The notes beneath the pieces were generated by a model, which saw only the letters and a program-made list of their open reading frames with translations, searched no databases and was not told the origin of the DNA. 64,000 bases of DNA, from the NCBI GenBank assembly GCA_024742735.1, contig JANSXV010000004.1, positions 62,001 through 126,000 on the forward strand. The letters run 5' to 3'. The stretch comes from Alphaproteobacteria bacterium (GTDB lineage: Bacteria > Pseudomonadota > Alphaproteobacteria > Caulobacterales > Maricaulaceae). Made by a program: the position numbers and the translations under genes. Positions 36,935 to 46,172 of the stretch are shown here, one piece after another; positions within the stretch are counted from its first letter, which is position 1, and every line of letters starts with the position of its first letter.

Positions 36935-39010
36935 ATGAAATACCAGTTGATTTGCAATGCCTTGGCGGCCTGCGCTGTGAGTGCGTTCACCGCCGCTGAC
37001 GTGTCTGCGCAGACTCGCCCGTCCGACCTCGAGGCCTCCGCCGAGAGCGCGGTGCTGGTGTTCGCGCCGGGCTTCTTCGCTGATTACAACCCGCAGACCG
37101 CCCGGGACATGATCGCGCGCGTGCCAGGCTTTTCGATCTCTGCAGGCGGCGGCGGCCGCGGCCTGGCGGGCAATCTGGGCAATGTGCTGATCGACGGGCG
37201 CCGGCCAAGCTCGAAGAACGGCGTGGGCGCCCTGCTCTCGCGGATTCCGGCGGCCAATGTCGAGCGCATCGAGCTGATTCGCGAGCCGGTCCCCGGAATC
37301 GACATGGCCGGACAGGACCAGGTCGTGAACCTGATCACCGATCGGTCCGCCGGCTGGGCCGGGGCCTGGAGCGGACGGCTGCGCGTCTTTGAAAGCGGCC
37401 GCATCACGCCGGCCGGAGAGGTGAGCGCCACCCGCACCGCGCCGCGGAGCACGCTGACGCTGTCCGTCAACCTGTCCAGCCATGGCGATGGCTCGGATCG
37501 CGAACGCATCGAGACCGATGCGGCCGGCGCCGCCATCCAGCGCCTGACCGACCGGGTCCAGGACAGCTTCTACGATCTCACGCCGTCGCTGGCATGGCGG
37601 CGTGACTTTGACGCAGGCCACGCCCTGCGCCTCGACGCGCGGGTCTGGACCTGGCGGCACAGCTTCAATCGCGGAACGCTGGTGTTCGACGACACAGATC
37701 TCCTGAGCGCGTACGAGACCGGTCAGGGCGAGACGCTGGCGTACGGCGGCGAGGCGACCGTCGACTACGATCATGTTCTCAGCGAGACCTGGACCGTAAA
37801 GCTGACCGCGCTGCAGCGGCTGACCAGGGATGACGGCGAAGATCTGTTCAAGGATTTCGACGCGGCCGGCGCGTTCGGCGGCGCGATCTCCCTGCTGGAG
37901 ACCGAAAGTGAGGGCGAGACTGTCCTGCGCATCGAAGCCCGCCGCAGCGCGGGCGATCAGGCCGCCTGGGTCTACTCGGCCGAAGGCGCATACAACTTTC
38001 TTGAAGGTGATCTGGACCTGTTCGAGGACACAGGCGCTGGTCTGGTGGAGATCATCCTGCCGGTCAGCGACACGCGCGTGGAGGAACATCGCGTCGATCT
38101 GGCGGCCCGCAGGATCTGGGCGCCCGCACCGGACTGGTCGCTGGAAGGGGGCCTGACCGTGGAGTTCTCGCGCATCGCACAGACCGGCGATGCGGAGAAA
38201 GAGCGCATGTTCACCTATCTCAAGCCGGAGCTGACCGCGACCTGGACCGTGTCGGAGCGCGACCAGCTGCGCTTCACAGCAGAGCGAGACGTCGGCCAGC
38301 TCTCCTTCGGCGACTTCATTTCGAGCGTGAATGTGACCGACGACACCAGCCAGCTCGGCAATCCAGAGCTTGAGCCCGAGCGCACCTGGCGGATCCAGGC
38401 CGACTGGGAGCGCCGCTTCGCCGAGACCGGCGTCATCACCCTTCTCCTGCGCCATGAGTGGGTCGAGGGCGTCGAGGACCTGGCGCCGGTCGGCGGCCTG
38501 TTCGATGGCCCCGGCAATCTGGCTGATGGCCGGCGGTGGCGCATCCAGGGAGGGTTCACCGCCCCGCTCGACCGGATCGGCTTCGCGGGCGGAGAGCTGT
38601 CGGCCTCTGCCATGTATCGCGATACCCGGGTCGATGATCCGGTCACCGGCGAGCCGCGCCGTTTCCGGGGCGACGAGGACTGGCGAGCCAGCTTCGACTT
38701 TCGCCAGGACTTGCCGGAAGCGGGCTTCGCATGGGGCGTGGACTACTCCGTCCAGGGCGCTGAGGATTTCTACCGGATCGACACGTTCGACCGGGTCACC
38801 CCGCCCCGCGGCGATCTGGACGTCTTCGCCGAGACCCGCCGCTTCGCGGGCCTGACCGCGCGGATCGGAGCGGACCTCAATCTCGGCCAGCAGGACCGCC
38901 GGCGGCTGATCTGGCCGGTCAGCCGGGACGCCGGCGACCCGGACCGCATCGAGACGCGAACAGTGGATTTCGACAGCCGCTTCTATGTGGAGCTGAACGG
39001 CGTGTTCTGA
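36935..39010 (+). CDS. TonB-dependent receptor-like outer membrane protein
   Basis: The 691-residue product has a signal peptide (ending near VSAQ), a plug domain (about residues 35-140: ARDMIARVPGFSISAG.., NVLIDGRRPSSK.., IPAANVERIELIREPVPG) and a long beta-barrel region with alternating aromatic strands, ending in a terminal phenylalanine (YVELNGVF). The ATG at 36935 is preferred to an earlier frame start. The substrate is unknown; no adjacent uptake genes are seen. It resembles receptors of the outer-membrane beta-barrel (OMP_b-brl_3) type. Confidence 0.85.
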   Translation: MKYQLICNALAACAVSAFTAADVSAQTRPSDLEASAESAVLVFAPGFFADYNPQTARDMIARVPGFSISAGGGGRGLAGNLGNVLIDGRRPSSKNGVGALLSRIPAANVERIELIREPVPGIDMAGQDQVVNLITDRSAGWAGAWSGRLRVFESGRITPAGEVSATRTAPRSTLTLSVNLSSHGDGSDRERIETDAAGAAIQRLTDRVQDSFYDLTPSLAWRRDFDAGHALRLDARVWTWRHSFNRGTLVFDDTDLLSAYETGQGETLAYGGEATVDYDHVLSETWTVKLTALQRLTRDDGEDLFKDFDAAGAFGGAISLLETESEGETVLRIEARRSAGDQAAWVYSAEGAYNFLEGDLDLFEDTGAGLVEIILPVSDTRVEEHRVDLAARRIWAPAPDWSLEGGLTVEFSRIAQTGDAEKERMFTYLKPELTATWTVSERDQLRFTAERDVGQLSFGDFISSVNVTDDTSQLGNPELEPERTWRIQADWERRFAETGVITLLLRHEWVEGVEDLAPVGGLFDGPGNLADGRRWRIQGGFTAPLDRIGFAGGELSASAMYRDTRVDDPVTGEPRRFRGDEDWRASFDFRQDLPEAGFAWGVDYSVQGAEDFYRIDTFDRVTPPRGDLDVFAETRRFAGLTARIGADLNLGQQDRRRLIWPVSRDAGDPDRIETRTVDFDSRFYVELNGVF

Positions 39011-39054
39011 TCGCGACCCGCCAGACTCGATCTGATGCGGGCTCAAAGGCCCGG

Positions 39055-40197
39055 CTATCTTATGCCGCGCCGGGTCGTCAGATAGGTCGCAAAGCTGCCC
39101 AGCCAGTGACTTCCCGAATAGTGCTCATCGGAGACCGCCGCGATGCCGGCCTCCTGATGCAGCGCGGCGCTGGCGCTCAGGGCGGCGCGCCGGGCGTCAT
39201 CCTGCGGCAGGCCGGACGCAATCCCTTCGAGCGCCCAGGCGCGCGACAGGTTAACGCCATCCAGATGCACCAGGTGGCCGTCGGTGGGGTCGAGCACGAC
39301 GCCCGGCTCCAGCCAGTCCGCCGATCCGTCGACCGGGATCTGGGGCAGGAAGGCGCTGAGCCAGCCGGCGAACTCGGTCTCGTCCAGGACCCGCCGCATC
39401 AGATCGGCTTCCATCAGGCACGGCGACAGGAAGTCGGACCCTGACGGCTCATAGCTGAGCGGGCAGTCGACGTCCTCCAGGTGGAACGCAAGGACCTTCC
39501 CGGTGATCAGGGCTTCAAGCTCTGCGTTCCCGACCGTGCGCGCATAGTCGAGCATCAGACCGAAGGCGAATGCGGTCTGGGCGTGGACGCCGGAACGGAT
39601 CGGATAGGCCAGATTCGGCAGCCAGGCCTCGATCTGCACGACGATCGCCTCCTCAAGCGGACGCAGCGTTTCGCGCCACTCCGCCTGCAGCGGCTCCTCG
39701 CTCTCGTGCAGCTCCGCGACGAGTTGCAGATACCAGGCGATGCCGTAAGGGCGCTCGAAAGAAGCCCGTCCCGGCGCCGTATAATAGGCGAGCTCACCAG
39801 CCATGTTTTCGGCGGTGAAGCTCCGGGACAGCGCCGCTTCGATCGCCGCACGCATCGGCGTTTCCGGATCGGTCTTGAGAATCCGGGTCAGCAGCCAGTG
39901 GCCATGGACCGAGGAATGCCAGTCAAAGCAGCCATAAAACGCCGGGTAGAGCTCACGCGGCGTCCGGGCGTCCTCGTCTCCAGTCAGAACATGAGACACC
40001 TTGTTGGGATAAGGCTGATGCACGCAGCTCAACGCCAGAACTGCAAAGCGGTCATTGACCACGCCGGGCCGCGGCTCAGGCCAGGCAGGGCTTCGACCCT
40101 CGTCGGTTTCGGTCATGGTGGGTTCCTGCGGCTGAGGTCCGCACCCGGCCAGCGCGAGCAGGCCGGCCCCGATGAGGATGATGACAGGCTTGATCAC
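39055..40197 (-). CDS. DUF2891 family lipoprotein
   Basis: The 380-residue product has a lipobox (LLALAGC) and the DUF2891 hallmarks YPAFYGCFDWHSSVHGHWLL and RPYGIAWYLQL, with a C-terminal HYSGSHWLGSFATYL. The all-helical repeats suggest an (alpha/alpha)6 barrel, as in glycan-active enzymes, but the activity is unknown. It lies ten bases downstream of the POT transporter, implying co-transcription and a nutritional role. Confidence 0.87.
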   Translation of the reverse strand: MIKPVIILIGAGLLALAGCGPQPQEPTMTETDEGRSPAWPEPRPGVVNDRFAVLALSCVHQPYPNKVSHVLTGDEDARTPRELYPAFYGCFDWHSSVHGHWLLTRILKTDPETPMRAAIEAALSRSFTAENMAGELAYYTAPGRASFERPYGIAWYLQLVAELHESEEPLQAEWRETLRPLEEAIVVQIEAWLPNLAYPIRSGVHAQTAFAFGLMLDYARTVGNAELEALITGKVLAFHLEDVDCPLSYEPSGSDFLSPCLMEADLMRRVLDETEFAGWLSAFLPQIPVDGSADWLEPGVVLDPTDGHLVHLDGVNLSRAWALEGIASGLPQDDARRAALSASAALHQEAGIAAVSDEHYSGSHWLGSFATYLTTRRGIR

Positions 40198-40206
40198 TGG
40201 ACCCTC

Positions 40207-42015
40207 CTAAGGCGCGCCGCTGGAGCGATCCATGGACGGGCCGCCGGCCTCTGTATCTTCGGGATGCGGCTCCATGTCCTTCGCCGCCGAGCCCATGAGC
40301 TTCTTGATGAGCGGCGAGATCGCCAGCATGACCACGGCGATGCCCATGGCCGTCATGCCGACATTGGAATAGACCGCCGCATACGTCGCCTTGGCCGCCT
40401 CAGGATCGGTGAGCTGGCCGCCGATGGTCTCCGCCCCCGTGGTCGAAGCGATGACGCCGGCCAGATAATTCGACAGTCCGGAGAACAGGAACCAGGCGCC
40501 CATGGTCATGCCGACCACCCTGGCCGGCGCCAGCTTGGTCACCGCCGACAAGCCCACCGGCGAGAGCATCAGCTCGCCCATGGTGTGAATCCAGTAGATC
40601 AGGAAGATGAAGTAGACCGCGATCAGCCCGCTCCCGGCGACCGAAATGCCGCCGACCAGCGCGTAGAAGCCCAGTCCGGCCATGAAGACCCCGATGGCGA
40701 ACTTCACCGGCGTGGACGGGTTCAGCCGGCGCTTGGCCAGCGTCACCCAGAGCCAGGCGAGGATCGGCGCGAAAATAATGATGAAGCCGGCGTTCAGGCT
40801 CTGGAATACCGGAGCCGGCACGCTCCATCCGAACATGGTGCGATCCACCAGCCGGTCAGTGAACAGGTTGAGGGAGGAGCCCGCCTGTTCGAACAGCGCC
40901 CAGAACGGGATTTGCGCGAGGATGAAATAGAGCGCGGCGAACATCTGGCCGCGCTCCTCACCCTTGGTCTGGAACAGTGCGTAGCCGGCCATGAACAGCA
41001 GCATGATCAGGCCCAGCGGACCGACGACGCCGCCGAAATAATCCGGCAGGGTGACCGCAATGAATGCGACCGCGATGATGACGAGGCCCGCCAGATAACA
41101 GGCCAGTTCCACATTGATCGGGCCAAGGACCGGCTTCTTGAGCTTCTCCGGATCAGGCGGCGCGGCCTTCCCCTCCAGCCAGTGCTGGAAGAACAGGAAG
41201 GTCAGAAGTCCCGCCAGCATGCCGATCCCGGCCAGACCGAACCCGTACTTCCAGCCATAGGCGATGCCGATCCAGCCCACGGTGACGGAGGACAGGAACG
41301 AACCCAGATTGATCCCCATGTAAAACAGGGTGAAGCCGGAATCCCGGCGTGGATCGCCCAGCTCGTAGAGTTCGCCGACGATGGTGGAGATGTTGGCTTT
41401 CAGATAGCCCACCCCGGCGATGATCAGCGCCAGCGCCAGGTAGAGGATGTTCACATAGAGCTGCTGCTGCTCGACCCGGGTCTCGATTCCGGTCCAGTCC
41501 AGTTCGGCCGGCAGGCCCACGGCGGCTGGATCTTCAAGCGCGAGGATCTCGCCGGACTGCTGGAAACTCGCGACGGACCGCCCACGCTCTGAGATCACGA
41601 GCTGGGACGCGTCGCCGCCCCGACCGTCGAGCGTGATTTCGTACTGTGCGCCCTCATACTCGAACACTTCCCGTGAGCCCGCGCCCTCGAACGCCATGAG
41701 GCCGTGACCGAGCACCAGAAGGATCGCCCCGTAGGTGACCGCCTTTCGCTGTCCCAGATACCGGTCGGCGAGCGTGCCGCCGATGATCGTCATCACATAC
41801 ACAAGAGCGGTGTAGGCGCCGTAGATCAGCGTGGATTGCTGGTCAGAGAACAGGAAGTGCTGGGTCAGGTAGATCACCAGCAGGCCGCGCATGCCGTAAT
41901 AGGAAAAGCGCTCCCACATCTCGGTCAGGAACAGGATCGCCAATCCCTTGGGATGGCCGAAAAAGCTGGTGTCTCGAAGACCTCTTGGACGCGCGTCCGC
42001 GCTCACATCCGACAT
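40207..42015 (-). CDS. Proton-dependent oligopeptide (POT/PTR2) transporter
   Basis: The 602-residue MFS protein has the PTR2 signatures FLTEMWERFSYYGMRGLLVIYL and FTLFYMGINLGSFLSS. An insertion of about 80 residues (from about 110 to 190, after helix 3) carries no helix and should face the periplasm, and the C-terminus is acidic. The start at 42015 follows AGGGGAG. It imports di- or tripeptides with protons. Co-transcription with the DUF2891 gene is likely. Confidence 0.93.
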   Translation of the reverse strand: MSDVSADARPRGLRDTSFFGHPKGLAILFLTEMWERFSYYGMRGLLVIYLTQHFLFSDQQSTLIYGAYTALVYVMTIIGGTLADRYLGQRKAVTYGAILLVLGHGLMAFEGAGSREVFEYEGAQYEITLDGRGGDASQLVISERGRSVASFQQSGEILALEDPAAVGLPAELDWTGIETRVEQQQLYVNILYLALALIIAGVGYLKANISTIVGELYELGDPRRDSGFTLFYMGINLGSFLSSVTVGWIGIAYGWKYGFGLAGIGMLAGLLTFLFFQHWLEGKAAPPDPEKLKKPVLGPINVELACYLAGLVIIAVAFIAVTLPDYFGGVVGPLGLIMLLFMAGYALFQTKGEERGQMFAALYFILAQIPFWALFEQAGSSLNLFTDRLVDRTMFGWSVPAPVFQSLNAGFIIIFAPILAWLWVTLAKRRLNPSTPVKFAIGVFMAGLGFYALVGGISVAGSGLIAVYFIFLIYWIHTMGELMLSPVGLSAVTKLAPARVVGMTMGAWFLFSGLSNYLAGVIASTTGAETIGGQLTDPEAAKATYAAVYSNVGMTAMGIAVVMLAISPLIKKLMGSAAKDMEPHPEDTEAGGPSMDRSSGAP

Positions 42016-42180
42016 GATCGAACTCCCCTGCGCCGCTTGTGAGGTCACGACGCGAAACCAACAAAATAATGAGGGGCAATCCATCACGCGGAGCGCCGGG
42101 GCGCAAGGCTTCGGCTCTGTAGGTTGGAAGGCGGCTGCGGCGTGGTCCATCCTGCCGGCTGCAAGACAGGAGCGACGCCC

Positions 42181-42606
42181 ATGGCGCAGACCCGCATCAC
42201 CGTGGAGACCCGCGGCCCCGGCCTCTACGATTTCACCCGTTCAGCATTGGACTTCGTTCGCCGGAACAGTAGCGGTGCGGACGGCCTGTTGACCTGTTTC
42301 GTACGCCACACCTCGGCGTCGCTGATCATTCAGGAGAACGCCGACCCGGACGTGCTCGCTGACCTGTCGGAGTTCTTCTCACGCCTGGCGCCGGCAGGAC
42401 ATCACCCTTCCATGGGCTGGCTTCGTCACACCACTGAGGGCCCTGACGACATGCCGGCCCACATCAAGGCGGCTTTGACCGCCTCGAGCGTTGCAATTCC
42501 CGTGACCGGCGGGCGTCTGGCGCTGGGAACCTGGCAGGGGCTCTACCTGTTCGAACATCGCGACGCGCCGCATGAGCGCGAGATCGTGCTTCACCTGTCG
42601 CCTTGA
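42181..42606 (+). CDS. YjbQ (UPF0047) family protein
   Basis: The 141-residue product has the family segments FVRHTSASLIIQENADPDVL, the HPSMGWLRHTTEGPDDMPAHIK metal-site region and the terminal LGTWQGLYLFEHRD. YjbQ-type proteins have a weak thiamine-phosphate synthase activity in vitro; the native role is unsettled. The gene is divergent from the POT transporter. Confidence 0.92.
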   Translation: MAQTRITVETRGPGLYDFTRSALDFVRRNSSGADGLLTCFVRHTSASLIIQENADPDVLADLSEFFSRLAPAGHHPSMGWLRHTTEGPDDMPAHIKAALTASSVAIPVTGGRLALGTWQGLYLFEHRDAPHEREIVLHLSP

Positions 42607-42610
42607 AGCT

Positions 42611-43537
42611 TCAGCTTGCGCCCTGACGCCGGCGGCGGAGCATGGCCCGGATCGAGCGAATAACGAGCCAGAGCACCGGCACTCCGACCACAAGCCAGGG
42701 CGCAAGCGCTGCGATCAGCAGGATCAATGCGCCGACGCTTTCGGCGAACACATCGCCGACATCGCGCAGCGCGGCGGTGATCGGATTGAACTGTCCAGGC
42801 TCGACGAAGTCGCGGCGCGCCTGATACCGCAGCGACAGGGTCGAGGTGTCGACTCGCTGGCGCAGGGCCGCGAGCACGCTGGCCTGGGAGTCCAGCTGCT
42901 CCTGGACGCGGGCGAGCTCGCGCTCGACCTGGAGCAATTCGCCCAGATCGCCTTCGCGGGTCTCAAGCAGGGCCTGCAGCCGGTCTCGCAGCGTGGTTCG
43001 GGCGGCCAGGCGCGCTTCAGCGTCCACAATTCGCGCTGTCAGGTCCTCCACGCTGGTCGTGTCGGACAGAATGCGGCCTCCGGCATCCTCTGTCTCGCCC
43101 GGAAGGCCTGCGCGGAACGCGTCGAGCCAGTCAGGCGCCGCGCGCAGCTCAAGCATGGCCGACGCGCGAGGCCCGTCAGGATCGTTGACCTGAGCGGAAA
43201 TGATCTGGCAGGCCTGCGGCCCCGCTTCACGGCAAGCGCTTGCGTGCCGTCCATGAAGATCCGCGATCGCCTCGGCTGGCGCCTCCAGACCCATGGCGTA
43301 GCGATAGGCCAGCAGCACGAGCGGCTCGCCCTGCCCGGCCCCGGCGCCGCCTGGCTCCTGCACGCGGTCAGCGCCGGTGAACGCTTCTTGCTGTCTGACG
43401 GCGTCACCGGGCATGGCGTCATACTCGACCGCCTCCGGCGGCGCCGCGCCGGTCATTTCGCCGGGCTCGATACCGCACGCCGCCAGAGCCAGACTCCCCG
43501 CCAGCAGTACGCCTGAAATCCGCATCAGCCTGATCAC
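42611..43537 (-). CDS. DUF4349 family lipoprotein
   Basis: A lipoprotein (LALAAC) of 308 residues. The DUF4349 core is seen as a coiled-coil segment (DLTARIVDAEARLAARTTLRDRLQALLETREGDLGELLQVERELARVQEQLD) flanked by beta strands, followed by a C-terminal membrane helix (ILLIAALAPWLVVGVPVLWLV). Of several possible starts, a GTG at 43537 preceded by GGAGG is best. The role is unknown; probably envelope. Confidence 0.85.
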   Translation of the reverse strand: MIRLMRISGVLLAGSLALAACGIEPGEMTGAAPPEAVEYDAMPGDAVRQQEAFTGADRVQEPGGAGAGQGEPLVLLAYRYAMGLEAPAEAIADLHGRHASACREAGPQACQIISAQVNDPDGPRASAMLELRAAPDWLDAFRAGLPGETEDAGGRILSDTTSVEDLTARIVDAEARLAARTTLRDRLQALLETREGDLGELLQVERELARVQEQLDSQASVLAALRQRVDTSTLSLRYQARRDFVEPGQFNPITAALRDVGDVFAESVGALILLIAALAPWLVVGVPVLWLVIRSIRAMLRRRRQGAS

Positions 43538-43691
43538 GCCCGCCTCCATCGATTTCGTCCCCATGACAGCATGCAAACCTGCCGGTGCGGCGAAAAGACG
43601 GCGGATGCGCGCGCCAGCCGGTTTGATAGGCTGTGTGCCTGTTCGCCGGCGTGATTCGTGTTCATCCGGCCCAACCCATGGAGAGCCCGCC

Positions 43692-43988
43692 ATGTCTGAC
43701 GCGCCCGTCGGCTCGAAAGCCAATCCCAGCCAGTATGACTGCTATCCTGATCTGGCTGAGGACGAACCCTATTTCGTGATCCGCGCCCACGACCCGTTGT
43801 CCAGCGCTCTGGTGGAGCTGCACGCCTATATCGGCGCGGGCCAGTCCGGCGCAGCCCATAACAAGCTGGCTGAAATCATGGAGCTGACCCGCGACCGCGC
43901 CCCGCGCCCGGCCGGCAGCCCGAAATACCGCGAAACTTTCGCCATCTCCCAGTCCATGGAGAAATGGCGCGGCAATAACGGGCTCTAG
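43692..43988 (+). CDS. Conserved small hypothetical protein
   Basis: The 98-residue product begins at ATG 43692, after GGAGAG (43680-43685); longer upstream frame is antisense to the DUF4349 gene. It is soluble, with a conserved-looking core PYFVIRAHDPLSSALVELHAYIGAG and C-terminal YRETFAISQSMEKWRG. No domain is recognised. It converges with rnhA, with three bases between stops. Confidence 0.65.
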   Translation: MSDAPVGSKANPSQYDCYPDLAEDEPYFVIRAHDPLSSALVELHAYIGAGQSGAAHNKLAEIMELTRDRAPRPAGSPKYRETFAISQSMEKWRGNNGL

Positions 43989-43991
43989 GCT

Positions 43992-44435
43992 CTAGTCCGG
44001 ATCGAGTGTCGAGATGGCGTTGCGGGCCAGCTGGTCCGCGCGCTCGTTCTCCGCGTGGCCGGCGTGGCCCTTGACCCATTCCCAGGTGATCTCGTGGCGC
44101 CGGGCGGCGTCGTCCAGGCGCCGCCACAGGTCCTCATTCTTCACCGGCTTTTTCGCGGCGGTCTTCCAGCCATTCTTCTTCCAGCCGTGGATCCACTTGG
44201 TCACGCCGTCCTTCACATAGACGCTGTCAGTGACGAGGCGCACTTTGGAAGGCCGCTTCAGCGCCTCCAGCGCTTGAATGGCGGCCATGAGCTCCATGCG
44301 GTTGTTGGTCGTCTCGGCTTCCGCGCCCGAGAGCTCTTTCTCTTGACCGGCATACTCAAGCACCGCGCCCCAACCGCCCGGGCCCGGATTGCCGGAGCAG
44401 GCGCCGTCGGTGTGGATGGTGACGAGTTTGGACAT
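43992..44435 (-). CDS. rnhA: Ribonuclease HI
   Basis: The 147-residue enzyme cleaves RNA in RNA:DNA hybrids. The four catalytic acids are visible: D near residue 9 ([15 protein letters not shown]), E in [11 protein letters not shown] in VTDSVYVK and D in [10 protein letters not shown]. It follows the DUF1801 gene by seven bases. Confidence 0.96.
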   Translation of the reverse strand: MSKLVTIHTDGACSGNPGPGGWGAVLEYAGQEKELSGAEAETTNNRMELMAAIQALEALKRPSKVRLVTDSVYVKDGVTKWIHGWKKNGWKTAAKKPVKNEDLWRRLDDAARRHEITWEWVKGHAGHAENERADQLARNAISTLDPD

Positions 44436-44442
44436 TCAGGCT

Positions 44443-44871
44443 TCAGCTCGGTTTGACGGGCCACTTTGCGGAGAGGTCCTTCAAGCCGGTTTCGATGAGC
44501 TCGGCCAGCACCTGCAGGTCGATATCAGCCAGCTTTTTCACATAAAGACAGCTCTTGCCCTTGGAATGCTTGCCCAGGCGCTCCAGGACCGGCGCATAAT
44601 CCGCGTAACCCGGCAGAATGTAGATCGAGTGCTGGGCTTTTCGCGGGCTGAAGCCGGTGGCGAACATGTCGCCCTCCCGGCCGCTGTCATACACATAGTG
44701 ATACGAGCCGTAGCCGATCATGGACGGCCCCCACATGACCGGATTGAAGCCGGTGACCTTGCGGAACAGCGCGTCCAGCTCGCGCGCCTCCTCCCGCTTT
44801 CGCTCCGGCTCCACGGCGGCGAGGAAGTCCTCGACGGCGACTTCGGTGGGCTTGGTCTTGTTCTCACTCAT
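44443..44871 (-). CDS. DUF1801 family protein
   Basis: The 142-residue product has the DUF1801 segments SVEDFLAAV-like, NPVMWGPSMIGYGSYHYVYDSG, GFSPRKAQHSIYILPGY and LERLGKHSKGKSCLYVKKLADID. The family folds like a YdhG-type domain. The molecular role is unknown, though iron-sulphur or copper homeostasis has been suggested for relatives. It is probably co-transcribed with rnhA. Confidence 0.92.
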   Translation of the reverse strand: MSENKTKPTEVAVEDFLAAVEPERKREEARELDALFRKVTGFNPVMWGPSMIGYGSYHYVYDSGREGDMFATGFSPRKAQHSIYILPGYADYAPVLERLGKHSKGKSCLYVKKLADIDLQVLAELIETGLKDLSAKWPVKPS

Positions 44872-44892
44872 GGCGGGCCTCCCTGAAGGCCT

Positions 44893-45543
44893 TCAAGCCT
44901 GCCGGAAACGCCACACCTTCGCCAGCGCCACGTCCCGGTCCTCCAGATCACGGCTCACCTCGGCGCGGTAGCGGGCGAGAATCTCGAGCTTGTCCTTGGG
45001 CAGGAACCAGCGCCCCGGATCCCCGATCAGCACAATCGCGCCCCGCGCCGCAAGCCCTTCCAGCCAGGCGCCGATGCGCGCCCCGCCCTCGCCTTCGTAG
45101 AAGACATCGCCGGCCAGCACGACGTCCCATCCGCCGTCCTGTCCGACCAGATCGGCTTCTTCGGCGGCTATCTGCACACCGTTCAGCGCTGCGTTCGCCC
45201 GGGCGGCATGCACGGCGAGGGGGTCGATTTCGCTGGCCTCGACACGGGCCGCGCCGGCCTTTGCCGCCGCGATCCCGGCGATGGCGCAGCCGCAGGCGAA
45301 ATCGAGCACGGTTCTGCCGGCGACCAGGTCCGGATGATCCAGCACATGGCGCGCCAACGCCTGCCCGCCTGCCCAGGCGAAGGCCCAGAAGGGCGGCGGC
45401 AGGCCCGCCTGCCCCAGCGCCTCTTCGGTCTCGCGCCAGATTTCGACGGTGTCGCAGGCCAGGTGAAAGCGTAGCTCCGGGACCAGCGGTGCGGTCTGGA
45501 TACGGGTGGCGTCGCGAAGCACGACGTCAGGCGACAAACTCAC
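44893..45543 (-). CDS. Class I methyltransferase, lysine-methyltransferase (ETFB-KMT/METTL20) type
   Basis: The 216-residue product has a SAM-binding motif VLDFACGCAIAGIAAAKAGA and the D-V-V-L-A-G-D-V-F-Y post-II motif. The order FWAFAWAGGQALARHVLDHP, then the glycine-rich motif, matches the METTL20-like family, which methylates lysines of the beta subunit of electron-transfer flavoprotein. The GTG at 45543 overlaps the msrB stop by four bases. Confidence 0.8.
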   Translation of the reverse strand: MSLSPDVVLRDATRIQTAPLVPELRFHLACDTVEIWRETEEALGQAGLPPPFWAFAWAGGQALARHVLDHPDLVAGRTVLDFACGCAIAGIAAAKAGAARVEASEIDPLAVHAARANAALNGVQIAAEEADLVGQDGGWDVVLAGDVFYEGEGGARIGAWLEGLAARGAIVLIGDPGRWFLPKDKLEILARYRAEVSRDLEDRDVALAKVWRFRQA

Positions 45544-46088
45544 GCCGCGTCCGGATGCGGCACGAAGTCCAGCGCGACGCCGTTATTGCACCAGCGCTGA
45601 CCGGTCGGGCGGGGGCCGTCCTCGAAGACATGGCCCTGATGGCCGCCGCAGCGCGCGCAGTGATACTCGGTGCGCGGCGTCCAGAGGCGATAATCCGCCT
45701 TGGTGTCCAGCGCGCCTTCGATCGGCGCCCAGAAGCTGGGCCAGCCGGTGCCGCTTTCATACTTGGTCTCAGAGGTGAAGAGCGGCAGGGCGCAGCCGGC
45801 GCACACGAAGATGCCGCGGCGGTGTTCGTCGTTCAGGGGGCTCGTCCCGGCGCGCTCGGTGCCTTCCCGGCGCAGGATGCGGAACTCTTCCTCGGTGAGG
45901 CGCTCGCGCCACCAGTCCTCGGTCTGGGCGGAGAAGTCGATGGTTTCAGCACCCCACGGCGTGATGCGCGGATCGTCGAACAGGGGAACGCCCTGGACCC
46001 CGTCGCCATCCTGCGCCCCGGCGGAGGGCCCGCAGGCGGCGACGGCGAAGCCGGAGGCCAGAAACAGGCGGCGGTCGAGAGTGCTCAT
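45540..46088 (-). CDS. msrB: Exported peptide-methionine (R)-S-oxide reductase
   Basis: The 182-residue product reduces methionine-R-sulphoxide. It has zinc cysteine pairs (CAGC and CARC), a GTGWPSFWAP substrate loop, HCARCGGHQGHVF and the catalytic RWCNNGVALDF. An N-terminal DRRLFLASGFAVAACG combines a twin-arginine-like motif with a lipobox, so it is probably exported and lipidated. The start at 46088 is preceded by AGGAGA. It is coupled to the methyltransferase gene. Confidence 0.92.
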   Translation of the reverse strand: MSTLDRRLFLASGFAVAACGPSAGAQDGDGVQGVPLFDDPRITPWGAETIDFSAQTEDWWRERLTEEEFRILRREGTERAGTSPLNDEHRRGIFVCAGCALPLFTSETKYESGTGWPSFWAPIEGALDTKADYRLWTPRTEYHCARCGGHQGHVFEDGPRPTGQRWCNNGVALDFVPHPDAA

Positions 46089-46172
46089 GGCGGGTCTCCT
46101 TGCTCGGGTCCCTTGGTCTGACATGAGAGTTATGCCGCGCGCGATCAAACACCAGTCACGCTGTGGTGAGCG

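Noticed and set aside
39481-41592. Long plus-strand open frame of 703 codons
   Set aside because: It lies antisense to the DUF2891 and POT genes, is rich in Arg, His, Gln and Gly as expected of a GC-rich shadow frame, and has no recognisable domain.
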